Origin: Drechslerella dactyloides
Taxonomy: Eukaryota > Ascomycota > Orbiliomycetes > Orbiliales > Orbiliaceae
DNA: 64,000 bases
Reading direction: 5' to 3'
Assembly (NCBI GenBank): GCA_020064725.1
Contig: JAGTWJ010000019.1
Span: 2,418,001-2,482,000, forward strand
Position numbers and translations under genes: made by a program. The notes beneath the pieces are model-generated. The model ran no database searches and was not told the origin of the DNA. It saw nothing but the letters and a program-made list of their open reading frames with translations. Positions 47,701 to 59,500 of the stretch are shown here, in pieces (positions within the stretch are counted from its first letter, which is position 1; every line of letters begins with the position of its first letter).

Positions 47701-50697
47701 CTACAGCTCTTTATCTACCCCTGTGCTTGTGACAGGCGGCATGCCTCTCGCGCCACTAGCAGTGCTAGAGCGCCTCCTAGTTTGCGAATCTCTCCTCCGA
47801 TGCTCAACTGCTGAGAGCACGGTGTCGTCGAATTGGTAGAGCGGCCTGAGTTCCACATCCTTCTTCCGGAGGACATTGCGCTTAATCCAATAAGGCAAGG
47901 CTTCCGTCCATTGATACTTTGTGAATTGGTGGGTAGGCACACCGACTGAATGGCAAATGGCGGTTAGCAGACATATATAAACCGGGATATGTGATCCGTG
48001 GGGCGGCTTACAGATGTAGTCCAATTCTTCGAGTGTCCGCTGCTTGGTTTCTGGGAGGAAGCAGAAGATGAGGAAGAAAGCGACGATGTTTAAGGCACTA
48101 TCATAAGGAACTTTTGGTCAGCCTCTGATCAACTGGGTCTCTACTTTGGGTCTCAGGAATATGACATACGCGTAGAAACCGAAAGCGCCAGTTGCGGTCA
48201 TTGCACCCAGCATTCTAGGCCAAGTCATGGCCAATACAGCGGCGAAGAACAGGCACACAGTGACTAATCGATCGTTAGCAACGTCTGGCAGATAACACGG
48301 AAGTACTTTTGTTGTGCATACCTGCATAGGACATTCCGACCTCTATAAACACGGACAATTAGCAACTTAATTCTCGTAAAATACAACAAGGGTTGCCTAC
48401 CTCTGTGTGATAGAGGGAATACTTCGGCCGAATATGCAAAAGGCACAGGTCCTTCTCCTGCCGAGTAAAAAGCTGTAAAGATATAGACGAATAACGCGAT
48501 AAGAGCGATATGGGCAGTGCTTGACTCTGGGATGTAGAAACAAAAACTGCGCATGCGTTAGCAGATCGAAATTAGCGTATATATAGGTTATAGCGCCTGG
48601 CTTCGAGGCTAATATGTAGGCTATGCGCTGAAAACTTACCCAGCGGCGAGCAAAGTCCACGCCATCTGCGGGAAAGTAAATAATAGAAGAAACCGACGCC
48701 CATACGTATCAATTGTGAATACGGCGGGCCATGCAAAGAGGAAATTAATTAAGCCGAAGCCCATGGAGGCGATCAAGGATTCCTTCGGCGAAGCACCCGC
48801 CGACTCAAAGATAGATGATGAATAGAAGGCCATAATGTTAACTGTTTCGAATAAAGTCAGTAGGTGAATGCCACAAGTGTTTTACGGGATGGAGAGAGCA
48901 CATACTGCCGCACATTTGCTGCGCAAGCATAACAATACCAGCTGCTAACGTCGCCCGGCGGATACGTGGAACTCTGAAGAGATCAATGAACCGAGTCAAG
49001 TAATTGCTCTTGCCCATAATTGCATTCTCGACGTGAATCTGCGCATTAATGTAGTATAAGTCGCGAGCCGCCTGGATCTTGTGGTTTCTCAGCCGAAGGA
49101 GAGATTTGAAGGCGTCTCGATATCTCTTTTTCTTAATATACCAACGTGGCGATTCTTCAGATATCGATGGAGTTAGCATGGCACGGCGTATAGGTGATTG
49201 AAAGGGACATGACGACCTACCTGGGCAGAAGTAGATGCCGATAAGCAACGGCACTGCTGGAATAAAAGCTGAACCCAGTTGTAGTCGCCAGGCAATTTTG
49301 CCAGTATCTACAACAGCTAAATTGGCGCAAGTCCCTCTATATGCTCGTTAGCTGATATCAATATTCTAAAGAACGAGTATAGGGGAGACTTACAGAAAGA
49401 TACCAAATGCTGTCCATAATTGCTGTCCACATGTTAGCGAGCGAGACTATATTAAACATTCGCGCAAGCCGTTCAACATACCCATCTGCATTTCACCGGA
49501 ATTATTAGCCATTATAACATCTTGAGGTTGAGATTCGGTACTACTTACGTCATGACCAACGAACCACGAATTGCAGCAGGCGAGTTTTCAGCGGCGAACA
49601 CCGGGACGGTGGATCCCTTTGAACCCATTCCGATACCCAAGAAGATACGGCAGATGAATAATTCCCACCAGCTGTGAGTGAATGCAGAGGCAATTGCGGG
49701 CCAAAGGCAGAAGTTTGCAGAGAAGAAAATGGTTCCGCGGCGTCCGAACAGGTTATTCAAGGGATCAGACAGCCAACAACCACTAGTGGAACAATCAGCA
49801 TATACTGATACGATGTCTTATGCAACCTGGTGTAATGCCAGGAAATATCGGTCTTCGGAAACAGCAGGACTTACATGAAGGCGCTGCCGATGTAGGGCGC
49901 CGAATTTACGAGACCCAGAATCCATTGATTCTTGTCATCGTCTGGGCTCGGATTGTCAGGGTCAACCCAGATGCCGAATTCGCGTGGGAATGAAAGATTG
50001 GCGCCATTAGATCCCGTCTGGTCCCACCCTCTTTTTAGGTAGAAAGGATGAGTTAGATGTGAGACATCATTGTTGAGGAAGTAAGTAGTGATGTCACTTA
50101 CTGAACAGCTGCACCGATTGAGCCTGGAGAAGTAAAGTTAGACCACGAGTCCAGCGTAAATGAAGGTAGGCGTCGCACTTACAAATGATGATAGAGAGAT
50201 AAAGGGACAGAGGTTGTCTATAAATATGCTCGGCCTCGTTCTTCAGGGCCTCCTTCTCATCCTCAGAAAGATCTGGGATACTTTCATAGTTCCCTGGGTC
50301 TTGAGCTATGAGTGCGCCTTTCCGAAGATCATCTCGAATATCCCCAAGTTCGTTCTCATCGGCGAATCTGTCGACACCAGTGAAGAGAGCATCGCGAGAA
50401 AGCCCGGCGAGAGGGTTCTTGATTCTATTCAATTATATTAGTGACTCCTAGCGATCCGTCCATGCGACCTGGAGAATCTCTCGCAGAGATATATTGTAGC
50501 TCTGCTTACCTGGCCTCGACATTCTGGTTTAAATCTACCGAGTCTGGAGTCTCTCGCTCCAGGTCGCGTCTGTCTTCTTCTCTGGAGACCCTGGTAATGC
50601 CTTCGTCAGCGGATTTTTATGGCTATTAGCAGAATGCTTCGTGAAAATACCTCGGCTTCTCAGAGTCGACGTCCATATCTCGCGACGGGTTTGACAT
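47701..50697 (-). CDS. MFS sugar/polyol transporter, 16 exons
   Basis: Exons: 50697..50651, 50590..50510, 50424..50183, 50123..50102, 50030..49875, 49782..49549, 49485..49482 (4 nt), 49422..49394, 49336..49221, 49154..48906, 48841..48640, 48546..48401, 48342..48322, 48263..48170, 48097..48012 and 47945..47701. They encode 657 aa with continuous frame and no internal stop. Sugar-porter hallmarks: GWDQTGSNGANLSFP, DPLNNLFGRRGTIF, GKIAWRLQLGSAFIPAVP, CPESPRW, AQQMCGINIMAFYSS, GEGPVPFAYSAEVFPLSHRE and PETKQRTLEELDYI. Twelve helices are expected in the plasma membrane. A cytosolic N-terminal segment of about 125 aa (KNPLAGLSRDALF, QDPGNYESIPDLSEDEKEAL) is typical of this fungal subfamily. The substrate is not deducible. 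Confidence 0.92.
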
Positions 50698-51248
50698 TTT
50701 GTGTTGATGCAGAAACACCAAATATAAACATCCAACCAGCCAAAGCTAGGTGTGTGTGTATAAAGAGAGGTTGTCGTTCTTCGATTGACTCGATATCAGA
50801 ACGCTGGAACTCGATGTTCGACTTCAGTTCCGAAAATGTGCAATTGCGAGCAATTGCGAGGCATCTGACCTCATTTAAATACAGAAGGCACACAGAACAC
50901 GTTAACACTTCCCGGCGGAAAAAGGCCCTCAGTCTAAGCTCTGGTTTCTGCGGTGGATTCCAAACCCGGCAACGGAGCATACCGATCCACCAGCATTGGC
51001 GTCGATCTTAACCTCGGGGGCGCCTCTTCGCCATAGTGACACCAAGCGGTACTTCTCGTACGATAAGCGTCGAGAACACGGCATGGATGCCATGACAGTG
51101 GACGGCATGACATGACATGACATGTCATGTCATGTAGACACGGGATACGCACGTCGCTCATGAAGCGTCGACTTCGAACGAACTTGATGTAATACTCAGC
51201 ATCTTGTAGCGACGAATCCATCGTATATTGCCTTAGTTCAGGTCTTTC
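50698..51248. other. transporter promoter region with a palindrome
   Basis: Upstream region of the transporter. It contains a direct repeat GCAATTGCGA (50837-50860) and the CATGACATG palindrome reported separately. No gene supported. Confidence 0.4.
51111..51134. repeat. perfect 24-bp palindrome of CATGA units
   Basis: The sequence catgacatgaca followed by tgtcatgtcatg is identical to its reverse complement. One further CATGA unit extends to the left (51106). It could form a cruciform or bind a dimeric factor. It is about 410 bp upstream of the transporter start codon. Confidence 0.8.
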
Positions 51249-52500
51249 GTGAACTTTAGAAAGCCATCTGAAAAGAAAATCAGGTTTTCTTTTGATAGCT
51301 CTCGTCCGGCTGCCGGTATCGATATTCACTATCATTATGGTTTGACTTTGTCTACGCGAATCTATACCGATGTCGACGGATCGCATTGCTGGGCTGACGA
51401 TGCATCTCTGCTCCATGGAGTGAACCCCGGTGCACGACATATCCTTGCAATGGGGTGCGCCCAAGAAGGCAGGCAACCATTCCACTTGGACCCCCCTCAC
51501 CGTTTGATCAACTGTTTCCGAGGATACACCCGGGTGCACCCAGCAATACTTCAATCAGGAGTTAGTAATGCCTCGACGGGAACTTAAGCTCTGGCGCGCG
51601 TTGCACATGGACTACCTGTCTCCCTTACTTTCAACCAGACATCGGCAGACGGTACAGCGTCGCGATTTGGACCAGGGTCGCAAGGAAGAATTTTCGGCGA
51701 CATGCTAACTGACTGCAGCGGTAGCTATCCCACCGAAGGAGCGAATCCTTGCGATATCACTGCGACTAAGAATGTGAACTCAGTTGCCTTCGGCATGAGC
51801 TCCACCAAGCGCGAGCACTAGGAAACATCTTTCAAGGGCTTGGATGACGATATTTAGGGTGTCTTGGACGTCTCTATACAGCTGTGTTTGCGGAGGTGCC
51901 GACATTTGTCGACAAAGAGAGAAATCGTGTTGCATATCATCCTTGTCATGAAAACAAGAATTGCCGAGTTGCGGGGAACTTTAACAGGAACATGGTCTTT
52001 AGCGTCGGGGACGCATCGATGGCGGTTCGAAATTCGCCAGGCAGACCCACGCGGTTGCTGTTGCTGCCCCAAGCCCCGGCGACATGGAGCTAGCGGCCGA
52101 AATCACTACCCGATGCTCTTGAGCGGGGTTTGGACTTCTGACAGTCCCTGGGATCAATATGGCGACTGTTACAAATTGTTGCCTCAGGTACGAAGGCTGC
52201 ATTACTCGTGCCACTGCTCTTATCGATTAATAGATCTCGGAATACCCATCGGGGCTGTCTTCGGTCGATATCTCGGTCCATCTGCCCCACTCTCATCTCC
52301 AGTCAGTCACCTGTGAGGGCGAGAGGAATTGCCGCAGAGCAAATTTTCCACGTTCGATTCTTTATTCGGACCATCGTATGAGCCGCCAACTGTTTCTGGG
52401 CTTCTGACAAGCAAAAGGTCAAGCAATGGCAAAGCTTGTAAATGCGACTGACAAATATGCAAGAGATATCTTCGATCTTAATGAAAACGGTCAAGGTGAG
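51249..52500 (+). pseudogene. decayed unidentified gene
   Basis: One frame is protein-like from 51249 to 51804, interrupted by a TAA at 51585-51587. Before it: STRIYTDVDGSHCWADDASL and NPGARHILAMGCAQEGRQPF. After it, in the same frame: LPVSLTFNQTSADGTASRFG, then DCSGSYPTEGANPCDI, ending at the TAG near 51820. A neighbouring frame continues with FAEVPTFVDKERNR and NFNRNMVFSVGDASMAV (51880-52050). Its one nearby stop, TGA, would be TGG by a single G-to-A change, and the TAA would be CAA by C-to-T. A possible later exon (MAKLVNATDKYARDIFDLNE, 52426) ends at a good GTGAGT. I do not recognise the family; Cys and Asn/Ser content suggest a secreted protein. Confidence 0.3.
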
Positions 52501-53838
52501 TTCGCTCTACATTTCGTGCTTATGCATGACGTATGGTTGCTCGCAAATTTGGTTAATGGCTGCGAGATCTGGATCGTATTTTGGTCTGAGGCCAACGACC
52601 ACGGTGCGCAAAACGGCTTACCAACCGGCGATCGCCACCGAAGGAGAGGTTTGAGAACTAGGCTGATGCATGCGTGCACACTCCTGACAGGATCGCAATT
52701 TAGTTTTGCAAGAGGGAGTCCGAGTAGGCGAGTCGGTGTCTTCCTGCAGGCCTGCAGGCGCAAGTTGAGTGTGACTTGGAATTAGTGCATTTGTGGTCGA
52801 CATCTGCAGGATGTTCGCGAATTCGCGGCAGGCCATCTCAACCCGCGGTTAGTAGAAGATATCCGCCGCGATACGGAATGACGTAATTGTTTTTGATATG
52901 AGTGTGTGCATCTTATATGGCACGATGCAGATGGGCTTTCACGAGTCGTCGATAGTTTTGTCTGGACCCACTCGAGTACTCTTGCAATCCGGGGTTGTGG
53001 CAAAACGGTTTTCTCAAGGTTTTGGAGACGTGCTGATTAGAAGGTGCATGGTTTACTTGCATCAGGCAAGGTATTCAGTCCGGTACCGTGGATACAGCTA
53101 TATATACCTTGCAATCGTGAGGTTCCGCTTGCAATCACCACTTCAAACTTTGGGTTTTGACGATCGTTCGCTAGCGCTCTCAAACGCTCCCATTGTCGCT
53201 AGTTTCGAACCGGTTGTTGATCGTGAGATTGATATAGTCATGACCGTCTACATGGAAACAACTTACGCGAAGCCAGCGTTTCTATCGATTGGTTCTAGGC
53301 TCATTCTCTGTTCGGCTTCCTTAGCCGAGTTGCCATCAGATCGCTCGATCTCGTGCGCGTTGAAAGCTGACGTACCTTTGGTAGAAATATGAAGACGTGA
53401 TTTGAGAACATGAAATATATTCCCGATGGATCAATCGGCTTGACCAGTACCATTGAGTCTCGCGATCAAGGACTAGAAGTACCACAGAAAGTCGGACTGA
53501 ATCAATGGACCAGAAGCTTCGAAGGCAACTGTTGACTAAGCTACGAGTCTCCTTGCTCATTGGACCCAGCTGCGGTGCAGCGTAAACCTGTTCGTATGAA
53601 GTAAACTTGCATGACTCGCCGCTGCCTACCTTGTGTAACCACGAAATAACTTTGTATTACAACTCCCAGCAGGCTGTTACACAGCTGCACAGCGTGCTAC
53701 CATTCGATAAGATATTCGTCAATTGCAATTGTCAACACGCCGAAGCCAACATCCCATCGATAACATATATTATAAATAACTGAGCCTACCTAAAATTCAA
53801 AACCAGGTGGTGTTACTTCGGCGGATTCTAGTTACAAT

Positions 53839-53855
53839 TTGTCTCGTAAACCAGA
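53839..53855 (+). repeat. dispersed end motif TTGTCTCGTAAACCAG
   Basis: Identical to the copy at 13983-13998. A near copy (TTGTCTCGCGAACCAGAAGC) follows at 54689-54708; both are followed by agaagc-type sequence, so similarity extends a few bases past the motif. Confidence 0.5.
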
Positions 53856-54361
53856 AGCTGGACGCCTGTATTTCTGCGATTCTCCGACCAAAACTAAGCT
53901 CCAATATATCGGTCTGGCGTTGAGACTACAACAATATATTAATGAATTCAGCTACAGATACTTGAATTCAATTATCACAAGCTACGCACAGGTACTTAGG
54001 TCAGCGGAAGGGAACAAATGTGGCCATAATAGATATGCCACGAAATATTAATTACCATATATATACGGCTGATATAATAAGACACAGGCCAATATGTCTT
54101 TGTAATTGTGTCATCATATCAACCCAGTGGCTCACAGAGCGACTGCACTCAGGCCCACTCCAGCAAGAATAAAGGCCTCCAGCTGAAGTTCATCATCAAG
54201 GGAGCAAACCATCCATATAGCCTCTGAAATCTTCACGAGATCATGATAGGATGGCTCGATACCTGCTGATTGTCAAGTGCTATGGTGCTATATGTTGGAT
54301 ACCCGAGTCTAACGTCTGAATGTACTCGCCGATCTAGACCTGTATAGTAGAGACGACTGGT

Positions 54362-54415
54362 TTCGTAAACCAGGCCCTCCCTTGGAATTGTCTGGATTTG
54401 GCTTGTGAGACCACC
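54362..54415. repeat. inverted-repeat unit, copy 2
   Basis: Matches 5428-5486: TCGTAAACCAG, then CTCCCTTGGAATTGT, then GGATTTGGCTTGTGAGACC. The left end is preceded by CTGGTT, so CTGGTTTCGTAAACCAG is itself nearly self-complementary. Differences from copy 1 are mostly transitions. Confidence 0.6.
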
Positions 54416-55508
54416 GACGACTTGACGCTGTGCATGTGGCATAAGTGGAAGTATTTGATCCCATGTCAATCAATGAATAGTAGATACAGCTAACCCAGCA
54501 TGAACAACTAGAACCAATGGAGATACTAATATATGAAGAGAACTTTCGAGTGCAAGTCATCAGCTTGGTTAATCGCCGTGCTACAATAAGACCATAGTGA
54601 CTAATTGATTCGAGTACTCCTCCGGACATAGCATTGGTCTGCCCGTATGTATAGTAGCATCATAGCCTTTCAGCCTGACCAGTGGACCTTGTCTCGCGAA
54701 CCAGAAGCAGTGGACCTGCCAGGGGAAAAAGGACAACATGCGTGATGAGAAGATGTGTTTTTCACACTCACGCGCAGACCTATAGAGAATATTGTACGGG
54801 TTCAGGACGACATGTATCGCTTCCCAGTTTACTTTGACCTTTATTCAATTTATAAATCTATACTATATTATTATGACAAGCTGGGCCTGATCATTAAAAA
54901 AAAGATGGTCCTGAGCCCAGATTAATCTCTTAAGACCAGCTAGTCGACAACTTATGTACCAAGTATGCACTACAACCAGCTCAACCGATGCGTTGATGTC
55001 TTGGTATTGGGTACCAGGCATCTGGCAATCCCATTGAAGCCGACGTGTCACGCCAGTTGTGATCTTCTAGGCCACACTTGTGTATCTGCAAGTTAGATAC
55101 CCTAGATTTGCTCCGGGCCACATCGTCGTAGTACAGTGCCTGGCTTCGACCCTGGAGTTAACATTGTCGACTTCGGAGCTTCGAGGAAGCGTTCTACTTT
55201 CTTGCATACAATTGTCTGACTCGTAGCTCAGGATGATGATATATATATCATTTGACTCTTTTCTTGTTTCCAAAGTCCATCCCAGTGGTTGAATATTGGG
55301 GGTATGAAGTTGACATATCTCCGATACCTATCGATTCTCAAGACCTCCTTGAGTTTCGGAATATATCGATGAATGGTACAGTATAGGTATATATTATACT
55401 TACTACCTACACTTTTATCGGCCTCAGTATAGACCGGAAATCAATATAATTAACAAACAGATTATTATCATTATCAATAAGAAAACGGATGTTTCGGAAC
55501 GAGACGCT

Positions 55509-56515
55509 TCAGCGGTAACCCGCCCTCTTCCCCATCCTCCCTGGAGGAATGTCGCTATGGACCCCGAGTCCCGGCTTCCTGCCATATACAGTGCCTGAAG
55601 TTGCCGGGTTGAATTGCGGTAGCACAGTTCCTCCCATTGGGATTATGCTAGTCCCGGGCCTGCGTAAACGCTGAGCCTTCTGTGACTTCCCCCAGGTGTA
55701 AACGTGGTTGTGACTGTAGTCCAGTAGAGCGTAGACATTTACCCTGGAGTCCAAGCAGCTGTGTAAAATGCTACGTTAGTCAATGTTCGATGACCGGAGA
55801 GTTATAGATGTGGAATTGGGGCTGCTGGGTTTCATGCGACTGACCACTTAGATCTCAAGGAGCTTGAGCCTGCATCCCCGTCGTTGAAACCACCATGATA
55901 TAAGTAAGGGGGGAGCTGAGATATGCATCTGGTGGGGAGAGTATCAGTGCTTGGGTTAAACACGACAGCAGTGGAAGCCTGTACGTGTGATATATGAACT
56001 CTGAAGCAGGCCCTACTCGGACTGCTCGAGCAACATCTCGAGCTCCAACCTCAGGTATTCGCGTCGAGTTTCCAGGGCCATGTCGACCAAGTCACGCTCC
56101 AACTTTGCCCTCTCCTGTTGCAGCCAGATACGTTCGAATAATCGATCGTAAGGTCCGACTTCGTGGGTTGCCGCATATACAGCCAGCTCCTCGGCAACTA
56201 AGTTGATGCGAGCCATACGCTGGGCTACGACCTCTGAGATGCGTTGTAGATGCCCAGTGCGAGGAGGCAAGGGCGTATGTTGGGGTGAGAGTGGGCACTC
56301 CAAGACAATCATCTTGAGAAATGAATGTGAGATAGTTGTCGAGGTTTTTGATTTTGCGGTAGAGCTTGCCAATGATGATGTCTGTAGAATGATGAGAATT
56401 ACAGGAGAAGGAGGAGAAAAAAACGAGAAAGGCTGGGGAAAGTGGCCTTCTTATATGGATTGAAATACTACACACCTGTACGCCAGGCGATCATGATATT
56501 ATGGATAGATTTCAT
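55509..56515 (-). CDS. small multi-exon gene, unknown function
   Basis: A likely first exon, 56515..56476 (MKSIHNIMIAWRT), is followed by a good intron (GTGTGT..TCTACAG) and an exon from 56381 that continues IIIGKLYRKIKNLDNYLTFI. A later frame to 56013 reads RMARINLVAEELAVYAATHE, then WLQQERAKLERDLVDMAL and EYLRLELEMLLE, a probable coiled coil. The link between these two frames needs one weak intron (candidate GTGCCC at about 56299, ending before GTCGTAG or CGTATGG). Two further exons, 55978..55845 (FNPSTDTLPTRCISQLPPYL) and 55758..55509 (VNVYALLDYSHNHVYTWGKS), join cleanly through GTCAGT..ACACAG. Whether they belong to the same transcript is uncertain because the splice from 56013 is unclear. 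No family recognised. Confidence 0.4.
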
Positions 56516-59500
56516 GACATTTCTATAGAGGCAAATCTTCGAGTGGTATACTGTAAACCCCCGCGCGCTAATACAATACACCACGGATATATTGGCTCAT
56601 TATGTGCACGTGTAGTACACAGAGTAAACACCTCCAAGCGCAAGACCACCTCCAAGCGTTGATCATGTATGTCGAATTGAGCGAGCTCGAGTTGGATTCA
56701 ACGTTCGATGCTGACCTGGCTTCTTCGGCTTCTCGATACTGAAAGGACATCACGGTACGATGTGCTTTCGAGATCCAGCTTGCTGCTAGGCTTTCTCGAC
56801 GTGGGTAGGGCGTCGGCTCCGATTCGACTGCCAGCCGGATACGCATGTATGTGCATGTTTTATAAAATCTTCCTGATTGGGCTACGGTTCTCCAAGTCGG
56901 TATAACATCCAGCTTGAACAGTAGAGCCGGGCTCTAAAAGGACAAAAATACTCCTGGTCGAACAATTCCATTCCACATTTGGATGATAATATCCCTATTT
57001 CAATAATATTCTTGCGAATTGGGAAAATTTTTGTCGGAAACAGGTTGACAGTCGTCTTAAGGACTGGTACTATAATCTTCCTGATTGGCTGAATATTTCC
57101 TAATCGGGACGAATATTCCTCAAGAAGCACGATAAATCACTGGATCGTTACAAAACTGGAGGTGCTTCAAACGACGGAATTTTGACCACTATAACCGTTA
57201 TTCTAGACTGTGTTCACAAGCTGGAGACGACCTACCCTGTTATACAATTAGAAAGGCAAAAAGATACATTTTCAAGGGTCTCGAAATCAACAGCCGAAGA
57301 CGACTGCCGTGAATACTAGACGACAACGAATCGACTTGTTGTTTGACCACCTCTAATTTCCCAATTCGCCAAGTAACACCAGCGTGTAGCACAATATTGC
57401 GCATTGGGAAATACCTATACCTTCTCAAATTGGGTGAAAAAGAACGAACGCGAACTCGAGAATGATAGTATTCAAGAACGTGGTATCCACGCTGAGCAGA
57501 ATAGCGAGAGAGAGAGATTCGGAGATCAAACTACACGTATTACCTCTTTTCGCGGAAAGTCTGGCCCCGAGATCGTATGTATAGTGGTCTGATCTGGCCC
57601 GCAGGCTAAACGCTGACCATATATAAACCGGTTGCAACGTTGGGGCCTCCAACGCGGCCGATTCGCGCCTCGAGAGTGCATATGCACGCTGTGCCGCAAA
57701 GGCATGACTGGGCCAATGACGCCGGTTCGTCACATCCGATCTTTATTTCCTTCGTATTCTCCGACCCTCCAATTTCAAGCAGCCTGAATGAAAGACGGAA
57801 GACATCTGTGCTTGTACGAAATAAAACTCCGGTCCAATCAACTTGGGACGACTCCTCGACATCGAACCCGTCCACACAGGATATCCTCCTCAAACGCTAA
57901 TAATGCAACCCGGTTTAATATGTCCGCCGCGCGATATTTCCATCCATGCATCCACCCATCTGACGCTTTAGGAAACCTTCTGGAAGGGAGGGAAGGCATT
58001 AATTTTAGACCGGCCGGGGTGCAAGAGACGCTTGGCAGGGACCAAAATTGCATGAAAAATGCAATCTGGCGGGCGGGGGAAGCAGGAAGGACAGGCAGGG
58101 GAAATCTCTCCTTTTCGACCTCGCGCAATTTCCCCCCACCACCTCCTTTTTCCAGGTTCTGACCGTACTGAACCACTGGGAAGGAAATAGAGCCCGGCGC
58201 CCCGCCACATGGCTTGCTGCAGGAACCGCAGGAAAAGCAAGGAAAAAAAGATACTCGCACAAAGATAGGCACAACTGCATACATAGACACACAGGCAGAC
58301 GTGAAGAGCCGGCTGGCTGGTCGCTCGCGCGATGCAGAGGTCTGACCGCGTTAATTAACAAAGACGCGACCGGGGATCTCTCCTGATCAGGACTTCAAAG
58401 AACGAACGGGCATGGATGGCGAAAGAATGGAGAGCGATTCGTGCGCTCGGTTGCGTGGGGTTGCTATATATGGCTACCTACCTCGGAGTTTCTCTCTCGC
58501 ACGGATCCCGCAGCCTCGCCATTGAGATGATCTCTGATCTTCGCGATACCCGGCCGCTTGCTGGAACCCGCCAAATGGACGAGGGGGAACCATGTCAGGT
58601 GAGCGAGAGCGTCCTTTCCGCCACGGGCTTTTCCATCGGCGGTGCGGTATGGTGGCGGGGTTTCCACAGTCAGTCACATATGTAATGTCTGGAGAAGCAC
58701 GCGCAGGCGGTCAGGCAGGCAGGCAGCTACATGTATGCACTGTACGCGGGAGGAATTGTTGGATGGATTGCGGTTTGAGTTTGCGAGGTGGTGGAAATGA
58801 AACACGGTGCTCGATGCAAGGAGAGGGAGTTGCGAGCTCGCCGGGCAGTTTGGCGATGCAGGTACGGCATACGGCATGCATGCACGCATACACGCAGACA
58901 TACATACGTGCCTCATGCGCGGATTGCCTGTGGGCTGTTCCCAGAATCCGAGCTGCGGTTGATGCTGGCCCGCCTCGAATGGTAATGATGGATGGCCACA
59001 CACACTGCAGCACTGCATTTTTTTTTTTTTCCTTCCTCTCTTTGTCCAAGCAAGGGCGGCGCTCATTCGAAACGCGCGGGTGGCCACGGGCAATTGAGGA
59101 CTCGGAGGGGTGTTTCAGGTTCTCCGGAGTCAATCTTGCGATCCCATTCCACGCAAGCTCCCGTCTGCTGGAACCGCCGCCAGCGAATAAGAGGCATCCG
59201 TGGCGGGCGAGGCTGTCTAAAATTTCCGTCTGGCCAACAGCGCCGGCGCAGGTGCCTGGTATCAAAAGAGCAAAATATGCACCAAGGACGGGATTAAGAA
59301 GTTATCCGGTCGCCGAAGAAAAGCTGGCGATTGTGCCTGTTGGACAAACAGAACCGCAAACGTTGGACTCGCAAACAGCTTGCTTGCTTGCTATTCGCAC
59401 GGGCGGCCTGCGCCAGGTGGCTCTCAGACACGGTTACGAGAAGACAGCTTGGCCGGCCGGTTCTGAAGCACCGATTCGATGGAACGATTTGACATGCCGG

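Larger units (their letters stand above)
52501..55508. other. 3-kb region without recognised genes
   Basis: Low coding content. A 164-codon ATG frame (52898-53392, plus) has no domain and unlikely composition. The region contains two single end motifs (53839, 54690) and the second inverted-repeat unit (54362-54415). AT-rich from 53640 to 55480. Confidence 0.4.

Noticed and set aside
52898..53392. 164-codon ATG frame, plus strand
   Set aside because: No domain, no neighbouring exons and an amino-acid profile like other random frames in this stretch.
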